Positions 8,817 through 16,486 are shown, counted from the stretch's first letter. The stretch is DNA of 19,278 nucleotides from an uncultured Collinsella sp. (GCA_900549655.1 UROZ01000027.1:1-19278); one strand, 5' to 3'. Translations and numbers: made by a program. Notes: generated by a model not told the origin, from the sequence alone.

Positions 8817-9893
8817 GTGACGATGGTCCATTTGTCCGATGTGGTGGTGATGGAAGTGTCTAATACCGTTCTCAAACACAAGCATACGACTCGCAACACG
8901 TTGGCGCGGAACAGGATGCTCGCGCGGCTCACGGAGGCGACCGAGCAAGGTGCGCTGCTCGCAACGCATGACAATGCCGAGCTCATGTGGTTGCGACGCC
9001 ATGTTGGAACCGACGATATCGCGGAGCCCGAGCCGTACCTGTTCTGTTTTAAGCATGATTGGGATGCATTGACGCTGACGGAGCGAGCACTGAGGACTAT
9101 CAAAGGGCTTGCGGAATTTCATCCCGATTGGGCGTTTTGGGGCTATGACGCGGCGCTTTTGTGGGGTTTGGAGGTGCCGAATGATCTGCTTGGGCCACGA
9201 TATCTTGTTAAGACGGGTTGCTCGGTGCCGCTGAGTGCAGGGTGTCGGCTGTTGCGTCCGCAGGCGGCGGGTGTACTTGAACAAGTCGACGGCGTGCAGG
9301 TGACGTCGTTTTGGCGCACGGTAGAGGATTGCCTGCTGCGCGCGCCGTTTTCGTATGGCCTGGCGATTGCCGATTCTGCGTTGCGGACAAAGGGCGTATC
9401 GCGCGATGACTTTTGTGAGCGGCTTCGTATAGATTGTGAAGGCAAGCACGGGTATCGCAGAGCGCAGGTGATCGCGTCGTATGCGGACGGGCTGTCCGAA
9501 AACGGTGGCGAGTCTCGGTTCCGAGCGTTCTTTATTGCGTACGGCTTTCCGGTTCCGGAGCTGCAGGTGGAGTTTCGCGACCCGCTCGATCCGAGCCAGG
9601 TGTTTCGCGTCGACTATTTTTGGCGGCTCGAGGACGGGACGTGTGTCATCGGCGAGCTCGACGGAAAGGGGAAGTACACCCTGCAGAGCGGCGGGGGCCG
9701 GGAGTCGGTAGACCCATTCGTGGCAGAGCGTCAGCGGGAATCTCATCTGACAATGCTCGGGCACAAGGTGCTTCGGTTTACGTTTGATGAGCTCAAGAAT
9801 CCGGGGAAGCTGGTTGAGAAGATGAGGTTAGCGGGTATTCCGCGACGGCCCGATTTGGCTGAGGAGTGGAGACGTCAGTGGTATGGGCGCTGA
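8817..9893 (+). CDS. AbiEi-like protein with DUF559/PD-(D/E)XK-like C-terminus
   Basis: The protein has about 359 residues. Its middle (DWAFWGYDAALLWGLEVP, then VQVTSFWRTVEDCLLRAPF and IADSALR) has the pattern of the AbiEi/type IV antitoxin-like regulators common in Actinobacteria. The C-terminus looks like a Vsr/DUF559 nuclease fold: GGESRFR (Glu about 231), FRVDYFW (Asp about 265), GELDGKGKY (about 279-287) and a final VLRFTFDEL strand. The Glu-x-Asp-Gly-Lys run would be the metal site. No AbiEii toxin partner is adjacent. Start choice: CGGAGG (8806-8811) is 5 nt before GTG 8817 and 11 nt before ATG 8823; an upstream TTG at 8799 is ahead of the ribosome site and rejected. Palindromic repeats flank both ends. 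DNA binding or cleavage is inferred, not shown. Confidence 0.8.
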   Translation: MTMVHLSDVVVMEVSNTVLKHKHTTRNTLARNRMLARLTEATEQGALLATHDNAELMWLRRHVGTDDIAEPEPYLFCFKHDWDALTLTERALRTIKGLAEFHPDWAFWGYDAALLWGLEVPNDLLGPRYLVKTGCSVPLSAGCRLLRPQAAGVLEQVDGVQVTSFWRTVEDCLLRAPFSYGLAIADSALRTKGVSRDDFCERLRIDCEGKHGYRRAQVIASYADGLSENGGESRFRAFFIAYGFPVPELQVEFRDPLDPSQVFRVDYFWRLEDGTCVIGELDGKGKYTLQSGGGRESVDPFVAERQRESHLTMLGHKVLRFTFDELKNPGKLVEKMRLAGIPRRPDLAEEWRRQWYGR

Positions 9894-9901
9894 GAGGTTT
9901 T

Positions 9902-10039
9902 GTCTCGATCTGTAACGTTTAGAAGTTGTTTGAGTTCGTAATTGTTACAGATCGAGACAAACCGGTGAAACGTCGACCGAATGTCTCGATCTGTAACATC
10001 AAGGGGCCCAATAACCCTGTACCTGTTACAGATCGAGAC
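9902..10039. repeat. Two further palindromic repeats downstream of the nuclease-like gene
   Basis: Units lie at 9902-9958 and 9983-10039, with perfect 14-bp arms (TCTCGATCTGTAAC and GTTACAGATCGAGA) and 27-nt loops. They start 81 bp apart with a 25-nt spacer. The first begins 8 nt after the stop codon at 9891-9893, a position typical of a transcript-end structure, but neither unit has a T-run. Confidence 0.92.
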
Positions 10040-10143
10040 ATTTCCCTGGTGTCGCTGGGGTGGGACTGCAACGTATTCCGTCCCCCACATCCCCTCTTCC
10101 CTCCGTTAACCGATATGCTCGACTTTAGGTCGCTGCATTAGGT

Positions 10144-10149
10144 GATAAT
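10144..10149 (+). promoter_or_regulatory. Candidate -10 element for the amidohydrolase gene
   Basis: GATAAT lies about 40 nt upstream of the chosen start. The best -35 match (TCGACT, 10119-10124) is 19 nt away and weak. This is only a plausible placement in the 150-nt gap after the repeats. Confidence 0.25.
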
Positions 10150-10188
10150 GGACAAATGTTCATGTTAATCGTGAGGGAGGAGCTCGAT

Positions 10189-11559
10189 ATGGCGTCTGCC
10201 GATCGTTCCACGTTGTTTGTCAATGCGACCATTCTGGATGGTTCGGAGCATATGGAGCCGCAACCCGATATGGCCGTGGCCGTCGAGCGTGGCATCATCA
10301 CGTGGATGGGGCCGAGCGCCGTGGCGCAGGCGCCGGCGGGCGCCGAGGTCATCGACCTGGCAGGGACGTATCTCATGCCGGGCCTCATCAATATGCATGT
10401 GCATCTGTGCGGTTCGGGCAAACCGGTTTCGGCGGGCGATGCGGGCGCGCTGATGAAGAAGCTCGATAATCCCGTGGGGCGCGCCATCGTGCGCCATATT
10501 CTTAAGGGCAGCGCCCAACAACAGCTGGCAAGTGGCGTGACCACGGTGCGCGGCGCGGGCGACCCGCTGTTTGCCGATCTTGCCGTGCGCGATGCTATCG
10601 ATGCCGGCAAGTATCAAGGTCCTCGCCTGGTGGCGCCGGGAACGGGCGTCACGGTGCCGGGCGGCCATGGTGCGGGCTTGTTCGCCCAGGTGGCAAACAG
10701 TCCCGCCGAGGCAGCCGAACAGGTGCGCGACCTGTATGCGCGCGGTGCCGACGTCATTAAGCTGTTCGTAACGGGCGGTGTGTTCGATGCGACCGAGGTG
10801 GGCGAGCCGGGCGTGCTGCGTATGCCGGTGGAGGTTGCCGCGGCGGCGTGCAAGGCGGCGCACGATATGGGCCTTCCGGTCATGGCCCATGTCGAGAGCA
10901 CCGAAGGTGTGAAGGCCGCGCTTCAGGCCGGCGTCGACACAATCGAGCACGGCGCTCCGATGACCCCCGAGATCCTGGAGCTGTACCGCGGCGCCGCGGG
11001 AACACAGCTCGAGGGACGCGCGCCGAGCGTGACCTGCACAATCAGCCCCGCACTGCCGTTTGTACTGCTCGATCCGGAAAAGACCCATTCTACCGATACG
11101 CAAAAGAAGAACGGCGACATCGTGTGCTCGGGCATCATCGAGAGCGCCCGTGCCGCACTGGAAGCTGGCGTTAAGGTGGGCCTTGGCACGGACTCAAGCT
11201 GCCCGTTCGTGACGCAGTATGACATGTGGCGCGAGGTCGCCTATTTTGCCAAGTATGTCGGCGTGAGCAACGCCTTCGCACTGCATACAGCCACGCAGGT
11301 TAATGCCGAGCTGCTGGGGCTGGGCGGCGAGACCGGCACGATCGAGTGCGGTAAGGCTGCCGATATCCTGGTGACGCGCGAGAACCCGCTCGATGATCTG
11401 TGCGCTCTGCGTGAGCCGATGCACGTGATGTGCCGTGGTGATCTGGTGCGCAAACTCAAGGTGAAGCGTATTCCCGAGGTGGACGCCGAGCTCGACACGA
11501 TTATGGCCATGCCTGCCGAGGCGTTGGCCGAGGAGCTTGCCCGCGACGGCGTGGCGTAA
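10189..11559 (+). CDS. Metal-dependent amidohydrolase (imidazolonepropionase/prolidase-like)
   Basis: The 456-residue enzyme of the amidohydrolase superfamily probably hydrolyses a cyclic amide or a dipeptide in the cytosol; the substrate cannot be read from the sequence. The N-terminal beta-sandwich leads to MPGLINMHVHL with metal ligands His70 and His72. Then come Lys191 in IKLFVTGG (the usual carboxylated lysine), His234 (MAHVES), His254 (TIEHGAPM) and Asp335 (GLGTDSSC). The closing GTIECGKAADILVTRENPL is typical of the family. The start at 10189 is preferred because GGGAGGAG lies 6 nt upstream; an in-frame ATG at 10156 has no ribosome site. The gene stands alone and ends at the shared terminator at 11611-11645. 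Confidence 0.9.
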   Translation: MASADRSTLFVNATILDGSEHMEPQPDMAVAVERGIITWMGPSAVAQAPAGAEVIDLAGTYLMPGLINMHVHLCGSGKPVSAGDAGALMKKLDNPVGRAIVRHILKGSAQQQLASGVTTVRGAGDPLFADLAVRDAIDAGKYQGPRLVAPGTGVTVPGGHGAGLFAQVANSPAEAAEQVRDLYARGADVIKLFVTGGVFDATEVGEPGVLRMPVEVAAAACKAAHDMGLPVMAHVESTEGVKAALQAGVDTIEHGAPMTPEILELYRGAAGTQLEGRAPSVTCTISPALPFVLLDPEKTHSTDTQKKNGDIVCSGIIESARAALEAGVKVGLGTDSSCPFVTQYDMWREVAYFAKYVGVSNAFALHTATQVNAELLGLGGETGTIECGKAADILVTRENPLDDLCALREPMHVMCRGDLVRKLKVKRIPEVDAELDTIMAMPAEALAEELARDGVA

Positions 11560-11610
11560 GCGCGCGATATGGCGATGCGACAAGGGGGCAATCCTTTTGT
11601 CATAATTAGA

Positions 11611-11645
11611 AAAAGCCGAGGTCTCAACACGAGGCCTCGGCTTTT
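11611..11645. terminator. Bidirectional Rho-independent terminator
   Basis: A 15-bp stem (AAAAGCCGAGGTCTC and GAGGCCTCGGCTTTT, one T-G pair) encloses the loop AACAC. The A-run on the left and T-run on the right serve both strands. It lies between the convergent amidohydrolase gene and the minus-strand zinc-ribbon gene. Confidence 0.93.
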
Positions 11646-11665
11646 ATTTGTCCCGCGTGCGGGCG

Positions 11666-12139
11666 CTACGAGCGCGTTTCCATCTTGGCGTGGCACTTGG
11701 GGCAGGTGACGCGGATCTTGCCCTTGCCCTTGGGAACGGAGAGCATCTGGCCGCAGCTGGGGCACTTGAGGTATGCCGTAGTCTTGCGACCCTTCCACAT
11801 CTTCTTGGCCGCGCGCTTGGCACGTTCAAAGTCTTCCTTGCTCGTTCCGGCTGCGCGCGAGGCGTTGGCCGCTGCAGCTCCGCCGCCCAAGCTGGCTACA
11901 AACTTGCCCAAGCCGGGGACATTGGCGGTCGTGGCGACAAAGGCCTCGTTCTCCTTGCGACGTGCGTCGATGTTTTTGGACAGGCCGCGCAGCACACCAA
12001 TTACGATGACGGCGATGGCGATCCAGCTGAGCCACTGGATGCGGGCCATCGATCCGATCATCGCGATGACGATGCCGGCAAAACCCATCACGATGGTGAG
12101 TTCATCGGCACCATTGCGACCCTTCATAAAGTCATTCAT
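11666..12139 (-). CDS. Membrane protein with C-terminal zinc ribbon
   Basis: The 157-residue protein has two hydrophobic helices (about residues 15-31 and 34-52), a charged linker rich in Ala and Lys, and a C-terminal zinc ribbon formed by C126-x2-C129 and C146-x2-C149 (CPSCG and CPKCH). It is probably anchored in the membrane with the ribbon in the cytoplasm. Its exact role is unknown; such proteins are common in Coriobacteriia and are usually called zinc-ribbon domain proteins. The start at 12139 (MNDFMKGRNG) has AAAGG about 9 nt upstream; an upstream in-frame ATG at 12169 would add ten residues but has no good ribosome site. It ends at the bidirectional terminator. Confidence 0.82.
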   Translation of the reverse strand: MNDFMKGRNGADELTIVMGFAGIVIAMIGSMARIQWLSWIAIAVIVIGVLRGLSKNIDARRKENEAFVATTANVPGLGKFVASLGGGAAAANASRAAGTSKEDFERAKRAAKKMWKGRKTTAYLKCPSCGQMLSVPKGKGKIRVTCPKCHAKMETRS

Positions 12140-12193
12140 GCAAATTGCCTTTCGTTCGATATGCTGCACGCCTTTATACCCGATTTAGAGCAA

Positions 12194-12275
12194 GGGGGAC
12201 AGGTTAATCTGCACCAATGTGGTGCAAACATACCTGTCCCCGGAATACCAAGACGGTGCAAACGTACCTGTCCCC
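12194..12275. repeat. GGGGACAGG palindrome with a repeated half
   Basis: GGGGACAGGT (12195-12204) pairs with ACCTGTCCCC (12232-12241), and inside it GCACC (12211-12215) pairs with GGTGC (12221-12225), giving a two-part stem. The right half (12221-12241) is repeated at 12255-12275 with one mismatch in 21. It sits between two minus-strand genes. The outer GGGGAC/GTCCCC ends are shared with the repeat at 7393-7459, and both have a partial tandem copy. No T-run follows, so it is not a standard terminator. Confidence 0.8.
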
Positions 12276-12285
12276 AATGCCCCAA

Positions 12286-12558
12286 TTACTTGGAGAGTTT
12301 GTCGACGACGCGTTCGATTTCGGCGAGTTTGGCGGCTTTGAGGTCTTCGTCGCCCGATTCGATTGCCGAAGTCACGCAGCCCTCGATATGCGCCTTGAGC
12401 ACGTCGGCGTTAATGCGCGCGAGGAGCGCCTGTGTGGCCATGAGCTGCGTGGAAATATCGACGCAATAGCGGTCCTCCTCGACCATCCGCAAGATGCCGT
12501 CGATCTGGCCGCGTGCCGTCTTGAGCATGCGGGTCACCGATTTATGGTCTGCCATCAT
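12286..12558 (-). CDS. csoR: CsoR/RcnR-family metal-sensing transcriptional repressor
   Basis: The 90-residue all-helical protein belongs to the DUF156 family, whose members bind operators of copper (or nickel, cobalt, sulfide) resistance genes and release DNA when metal binds. The conserved RGQIDGILRMVEEDRYCVDI is present, and the copper(I) ligand set Cys32, His57, Cys61 (C-x24-H-x3-C) is intact, favouring copper over nickel sensing. The length is normal. The start at 12558 has GAGGA 6-7 nt upstream. No copper exporter or chaperone gene is next to it here: the upstream side is occupied by an IS110 element beginning about 50 bp before the start codon, so the original promoter may be interrupted. 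Confidence 0.9.
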   Translation of the reverse strand: MMADHKSVTRMLKTARGQIDGILRMVEEDRYCVDISTQLMATQALLARINADVLKAHIEGCVTSAIESGDEDLKAAKLAEIERVVDKLSK

Positions 12559-12633
12559 GGCGGGTCCTCGTTTCTGGTCGATTTTCCGGATGCCCCATTA
12601 CAGTCTGAAATAGGCCATCGATAAATTTCGATG

Positions 12634-12850
12634 GCGAGCATTCGGCGCATTGCCTACGATACGGGCAAGCCCCGAGGGGCCGCCGATCGGGCGCCTCCGG
12701 ATGGCCGTCTGCCCCTGCCCCGTAGAGGGCCCGGGGGGTGTTGCCACCGGGGGCGCTCGCCGCTCCGGACGACTGATAGGAAACTGCCGGGCGCAAGCGC
12801 CACGGCCAGGTAATGTGGGTGTCGCAGGGAGGGGTTCCGATCGGCCTACC
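12634..12850 (+). ncRNA. Putative IS110 bridge RNA
   Basis: IS110-group elements carry a structured bridge RNA in the long left end, upstream of the transposase, which base-pairs with target and donor DNA. Here the long non-coding end is on the left, and the junction promoter described for the element would start transcription at about 12634. The stretch is GC-rich with several short self-complementary segments, for example GGTG-TTGC-CACC. I could not fold it or identify the guide loops; the limits are approximate. Confidence 0.45.
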
Positions 12851-12867
12851 GATTGGAGGATAACACC

Positions 12868-14025
12868 GTGGCACCACCTAGAATGCCGGAAGCCGTCATC
12901 GGGCTCGATGTCGGGAAATTGTCCCATTGGGCATGCGTCGCGACCCGGGACGGCGAGATACTGTTGAGCACCCCCGTCGCGAACAGGGAGGACGACCTGG
13001 ACTCGCTGTTCGGCCGCTTCCCCGATGCGCTCGTGGTCGTCGACCAGTCGCGCAACATAGGCGCCCTCGCGCTCGCCCGCGCCAGGGCGGCCGGGATGTC
13101 GGCGGCGTACCTGCCGGGACTCGCGGCGCACGGGGCCGCCAGGCTCTTCGCCGGCGACGCCAAGACCGACGAGCGAGACGCGATGGTCATCGCGAAGACG
13201 GCGCTTGGCATCCCCGACGCGCTCCTGCCGGTCGGAGACCCAGGTCCGACGATTGCGGCGGCGAGGGCGCTGGCCGCCCAGAGGAACTTCCTGACCTGCG
13301 AGAACACTAGGAACAAGAACCGGCTGCGCAGCATCCTGCTGGAATCGTGCCCCGCCTTCGAGGCGCTGGTCGACCTGTCCGACGGGCCCCAGCTGAGGCT
13401 CATGGCATCCCTCGGCGGGGCCTGGTCGGTAGCCGACGCCGGGCCCCGCAGGGCGGCGGCGCTCACGCGCGGGGCGGCGCGCGGCAAGATCGAGGCCCTC
13501 GTCCGCTCGACAGCCTCCTCGACAAGGCCGGATGCGTCGGTCGTCGCCGCCGAGGACCGGGCGGTGAAACTGCTCGCGCGCAGGATATCCGAGAACTCGG
13601 CGGAGATCGAGGCGATCACGGCGGAGATCTCCGCCCTGCTCGAGGGCGACGATACCTACCGATGCCTCCTGACGGTGCCGGGCATCGGGCCCAAAACCGC
13701 TTCCGAGCTCGCGATCTCCATCGACATCGAAGACTTCCCCAGTCACGACAGGCTCGCGTCGTACTGCGGCCTGGCGCCGCGCAACCGCCAGTCGGGAACC
13801 TCGATCTCCTCGGTGACGGCATCGCGCCAAGGCAACAAGAGGCTGAAGAACCTGCTCATATTCTCGTGCAACTGCCTTACCCGGACAGAGGGAAGATGGG
13901 GCGATTACTACGCTAGGTGCCGAGAGCGGGGCATGCCGCACGGCAAGGCGCTCAAGGCGCTGGCACGAAAGAGGCTGAAGGTCATCTACGCGATCATGCG
14001 GGACAGGGTGCCCTACGCCGCCTAG
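12868..14025 (+). CDS. IS110-family transposase (DEDD RuvC-like plus Tnp C-terminal domain)
   Basis: This 385-residue recombinase cuts and joins DNA under bridge-RNA guidance. The N-terminal RuvC-like domain has Asp14 in GLDVGK, an acidic residue at 59 (VVVDQS, an Asp where the family often has Glu), and Asp101/Asp104 in DAKTDERDA. The C-terminal domain has the helix-hairpin-helix-like LLTVPGIGPKTASELA, then YCGLAPRNRQSG and the serine-bearing SVTASRQGNKRLKNL typical of IS116/IS110/IS902 transposases. The start is GTG 12868 with GGAGG 8 nt upstream; an earlier in-frame TTG at 12853 overlaps the ribosome site. The gene is intact and may be active. Its high GC resembles the host core rather than the AT-richer region to its right. 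Confidence 0.93.
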   Translation: MAPPRMPEAVIGLDVGKLSHWACVATRDGEILLSTPVANREDDLDSLFGRFPDALVVVDQSRNIGALALARARAAGMSAAYLPGLAAHGAARLFAGDAKTDERDAMVIAKTALGIPDALLPVGDPGPTIAAARALAAQRNFLTCENTRNKNRLRSILLESCPAFEALVDLSDGPQLRLMASLGGAWSVADAGPRRAAALTRGAARGKIEALVRSTASSTRPDASVVAAEDRAVKLLARRISENSAEIEAITAEISALLEGDDTYRCLLTVPGIGPKTASELAISIDIEDFPSHDRLASYCGLAPRNRQSGTSISSVTASRQGNKRLKNLLIFSCNCLTRTEGRWGDYYARCRERGMPHGKALKALARKRLKVIYAIMRDRVPYAA

Positions 14026-14185
14026 TCGAAGCGCTCCGAACAGATTGGAGCCCATCGGCCGAAAGGCCTGGCGTTAGCATGTCGCGATTCAATCTCGAAA
14101 ACAGCATTGCCCAGTTGACAAAACTATAGGAACACCCCCCAAGAATACCGACTTCAAATAAACTTTCAAACTAGATGTCAAAAAG

Positions 14186-14210
14186 GTAGGGGACCCAGAG
14201 AGTCCCCTAC
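14186..14210 (-). terminator. Rho-independent terminator of the NlpC-like surface protein gene
   Basis: On the minus strand GTAGGGGAC pairs with GTCCCCTAC (9 bp) around a 7-nt loop and is followed by CTTTTTGAC. It begins 12 nt after the stop codon at 14222. Confidence 0.9.
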
Positions 14211-14221
14211 AACTCGGAATT

Positions 14222-16432
14222 CTAACGAATCAATATTACTTTCGATGGACCCAAAGCGGTCAAACCGGAGATGCGGTTTCCATAACCATCACTATGCCAG
14301 AACAAATTTTCGCTCGGCGAATTGCCCCAGAAAAAGCCAATGTGGCTATCGTCGGCATATGGGTTGTAAGGATTGAAGAACACAATGTCCCCCTTACGAG
14401 CCAAGCCACTGCGCAACAACTCATCAATAGAGTTGAAATAAGTCACGTTCGCGCACGTATCGATAGCGTAGCCGTACCAACGATAAGCGTTAACGCAGCC
14501 GCCCCTTCCGGGACCTCCACTCCAAGGGGAATGGCTTTGCTCGGCGGCAATGGGAGCTAAATTACCGCCCGCTTTCATATACGCATGCGATACAAATCCG
14601 CCGCAGTTCATACCGGTATACCCATCCCAACGAGGATCACCCTTTGGATACATGCATGTTTCTTGGCTAAGATGCGTATCGTAGGGTGTTCCACGGTAAT
14701 AGCCATCGTTTTCGTGGCTCATAAGCCAATTGACCAGGCTGGACCTATTAACCCCCAAAACAGAACCAGACGTATTCAACCATGCACCACTTGCATTGAA
14801 GTAGTAGTCGACGCCATCGATTTTCAGCCACCCGTTAGCAAACATAGCGCCCGAAGGCTGAAGCCAGTACCACGTGCCGCGGTCATTGAGCCATCCGGTC
14901 TTCATCTTGTAGGTGGAAGGATCCATCCAATACCACGCACCGTTAACATATTGCCAACCAGACTTAAGAACACCATTGGAAGATGCATAATACCAAGTAC
15001 TGCCGCTTTCGTCAGAAGCGTCTTTCGACATAATCCAACCAGATGCTACATTGACGGCACCGTTTGCATCCGCATAGAAAACCGCGTCTCCGATATGAAT
15101 CACACCTGGCAATGAAGACGAGTCAGTACGATCAGCGACTACAGGAGATCCATCAGATGAAGTAGGCAACGGCTCGCTCAGTGCTCCAGACGAATTCGCC
15201 CATGCCATACCATCGTTCAAGTTGATCCAGCACGAAGATGCCATTGCACCGGAATCATAAGAAAAATAGCGCTTGCTTCCTACCGCAAATTCACCAGTAC
15301 GCATTGCGCCGGATACATCATCAAGGTAATACCAGGCGCTTCCGGACTTTATCCATCGCCCTCGTTGAATAGCTCCGTTTGATGCGGCGTAATACCAAGT
15401 ACCATCAGCAAGTGCCCAGCCTGTTGCCATGGCACCTGAGCTCGTAAGGAAATAGGTGGACGAGCCCACTTGCACAAAGCCCGTGAGCATAATATGGCTT
15501 CCTGGATCCAGGTAATACCAAGAATTCCCTAGAAGTAACCAACCTCCATGCAGTAAGCCGTTGGAGTCAGCGTAATACCAGTTGTTGTCAATAAGTGCCC
15601 ACTGGGAGGATAGCATGGCCCCTGAACTGTTAAAGATATAAGAGGTGCCATTGCATTCATTCAGCCCGGTGGCCATAGAACCGTCTGCAGGATCAAGCCA
15701 GTACCAACGACCCCCATCCGAGAGCCAGCCCTTTACCAGAGCGCCAGAGCCGGAAAAATAATGCCAGACAGAAGCATCAAGATGCCATCCGATAAGCATT
15801 GCACCAGAAGAAGAGAATCCATACGTGGCTCCCCCAATCTGCAGCATCGCATCGTGGACCATCTTGCCCTCATCATCCAGCCAATACCAGTTGCTGCCGT
15901 CTGAAAGCCAGCCTTTTACCATGGCGCCAGAACCGGAGAAATAACGCCAAGCAGAAGTGGAGCCCGTAGAATCTAGGTACCAGCCGACACGCATTGCGCC
16001 CGAAGAGGAGAAGGCATACGTCGCACCCCCGACTTGAACCAACCCATCCTGAGCCATTCGACCTTCGTCGTCGAACCAGTACCAGCTACCGTCTATATGT
16101 CTCCAAGAAGAAACAGCGATTGTTCCGTCGGACAAGCCCCAACGCCAAAAACCAGCCCCTTCTTCGGGTGATATCCACCCCTGATGCCAAATAATTTGAT
16201 TCGAAACCTCGGAAGGGGTCTCATTATCCACCTGAGAGTTCTGCTCGACAGCGAAGGTCGATTCGCGCTGAGCATCAACGCCTGACTCGACAGAAGCAAT
16301 AGCAACGTTAGATGCGGGACCTTCGTCAGTGTTATTCGAATCAAGGGCGTATAACATCGAGGGCGAACCCAAAAGGAGCCCAAAAGAAATGAGGCCCGAA
16401 AAAGCCAGCACTCCGAATGACCATTTCTTCAT
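14222..16432 (-). CDS. Exported cell-wall-binding repeat protein with NlpC/P60-like peptidase domain
   Basis: The 736-residue precursor starts with a signal peptide (MKKWSFGVLAFSGLISFGLL, cut probably after MLYA). A linker and some twenty choline-binding-type repeats (GW-x-x-x-x-WYY-x-x-x-SGAM pattern) follow, which in related proteins hold the protein to wall polymers. The C-terminal 150 residues form a cysteine peptidase/amidase domain: MNCGGFVSHAYMKAGG with nucleophile Cys610, DDSHIGFF with His697, and a possible third residue at His713. It probably cleaves peptidoglycan at the cell surface. Start choice is uncertain: ATG 16432 gives a standard signal peptide, while GTG 16453 would add seven residues; neither has a strong ribosome site. 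GC is lower than in the core genes. Confidence 0.88.
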   Translation of the reverse strand: MKKWSFGVLAFSGLISFGLLLGSPSMLYALDSNNTDEGPASNVAIASVESGVDAQRESTFAVEQNSQVDNETPSEVSNQIIWHQGWISPEEGAGFWRWGLSDGTIAVSSWRHIDGSWYWFDDEGRMAQDGLVQVGGATYAFSSSGAMRVGWYLDSTGSTSAWRYFSGSGAMVKGWLSDGSNWYWLDDEGKMVHDAMLQIGGATYGFSSSGAMLIGWHLDASVWHYFSGSGALVKGWLSDGGRWYWLDPADGSMATGLNECNGTSYIFNSSGAMLSSQWALIDNNWYYADSNGLLHGGWLLLGNSWYYLDPGSHIMLTGFVQVGSSTYFLTSSGAMATGWALADGTWYYAASNGAIQRGRWIKSGSAWYYLDDVSGAMRTGEFAVGSKRYFSYDSGAMASSCWINLNDGMAWANSSGALSEPLPTSSDGSPVVADRTDSSSLPGVIHIGDAVFYADANGAVNVASGWIMSKDASDESGSTWYYASSNGVLKSGWQYVNGAWYWMDPSTYKMKTGWLNDRGTWYWLQPSGAMFANGWLKIDGVDYYFNASGAWLNTSGSVLGVNRSSLVNWLMSHENDGYYRGTPYDTHLSQETCMYPKGDPRWDGYTGMNCGGFVSHAYMKAGGNLAPIAAEQSHSPWSGGPGRGGCVNAYRWYGYAIDTCANVTYFNSIDELLRSGLARKGDIVFFNPYNPYADDSHIGFFWGNSPSENLFWHSDGYGNRISGLTALGPSKVILIR

Positions 16433-16458
16433 AACAGCACGGTATCCAATCACGCAGC

Positions 16459-16486
16459 GGCCCCGTCGCTTCAGGGCAACGGGGCC
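16459..16486. other. Hairpin between the two surface-protein genes
   Basis: GGCCCCGT (16459-16466) and ACGGGGCC (16479-16486) form a perfect 8-bp GC-rich stem with a 12-nt loop. In the minus-strand transcript it follows the stop of the upstream gene by 27 nt and ends 26 nt before ATG 16432. It has no T-run, so it may limit read-through, protect a 3' end or affect translation of the downstream gene. Confidence 0.5.

Larger units (their letters stand above)
12615..14130 (+). mobile_element. IS110-family insertion sequence, about 1516 bp
   Basis: The element holds one DEDD-type transposase gene, about 250 nt of non-coding DNA before it and about 105 nt after it, and no terminal inverted repeats, as usual for IS110. 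Both edges carry ATAGG (12610-12614 and 14126-14130). If these are taken as the joined ends of the excised circle, TTGACA at 14115-14120 and TAAATT at 12622-12627 lie 17 nt apart, forming a good sigma-70 promoter across the junction, a known property of IS110 elements. The left TAAATT is the centre of a palindrome, CCATCGA-TAAATT-TCGATGG. The ends are therefore a supported inference, not proven. Confidence 0.75.

Noticed and set aside
8500..10039. Intrinsic terminators or MITE copies
   Set aside because: No unit has a T-run after the stem on the plus strand, several lie in tandem, no target duplications are seen, and MITE copies would share their interiors.
12615..12634. CsoR operator (CCATCGA-TAAATT-TCGATGG)
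   Set aside because: CsoR operators have G/C tracts in pseudo-inverted repeats; this palindrome is AT-centred and is better explained as the left end of the IS110 element holding the junction -10.
12598..14055. Minus-strand open frame of 485 codons across the IS110 element
   Set aside because: It is antisense to an intact transposase gene with clear motifs, and its peptide is Arg/Gly/Pro-rich without any domain.
14585..15115. Plus-strand open frame of 176 codons inside the NlpC-like surface protein gene
   Set aside because: It is antisense to the repeat region, which leaves long open frames by chance, and it has no supporting start signal.
16459..16486. Rho-independent terminator of the 16513-17769 gene
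   Set aside because: The stem is good, but the minus strand continues GCTGCGTG with no U-run, so it was recorded only as a hairpin.
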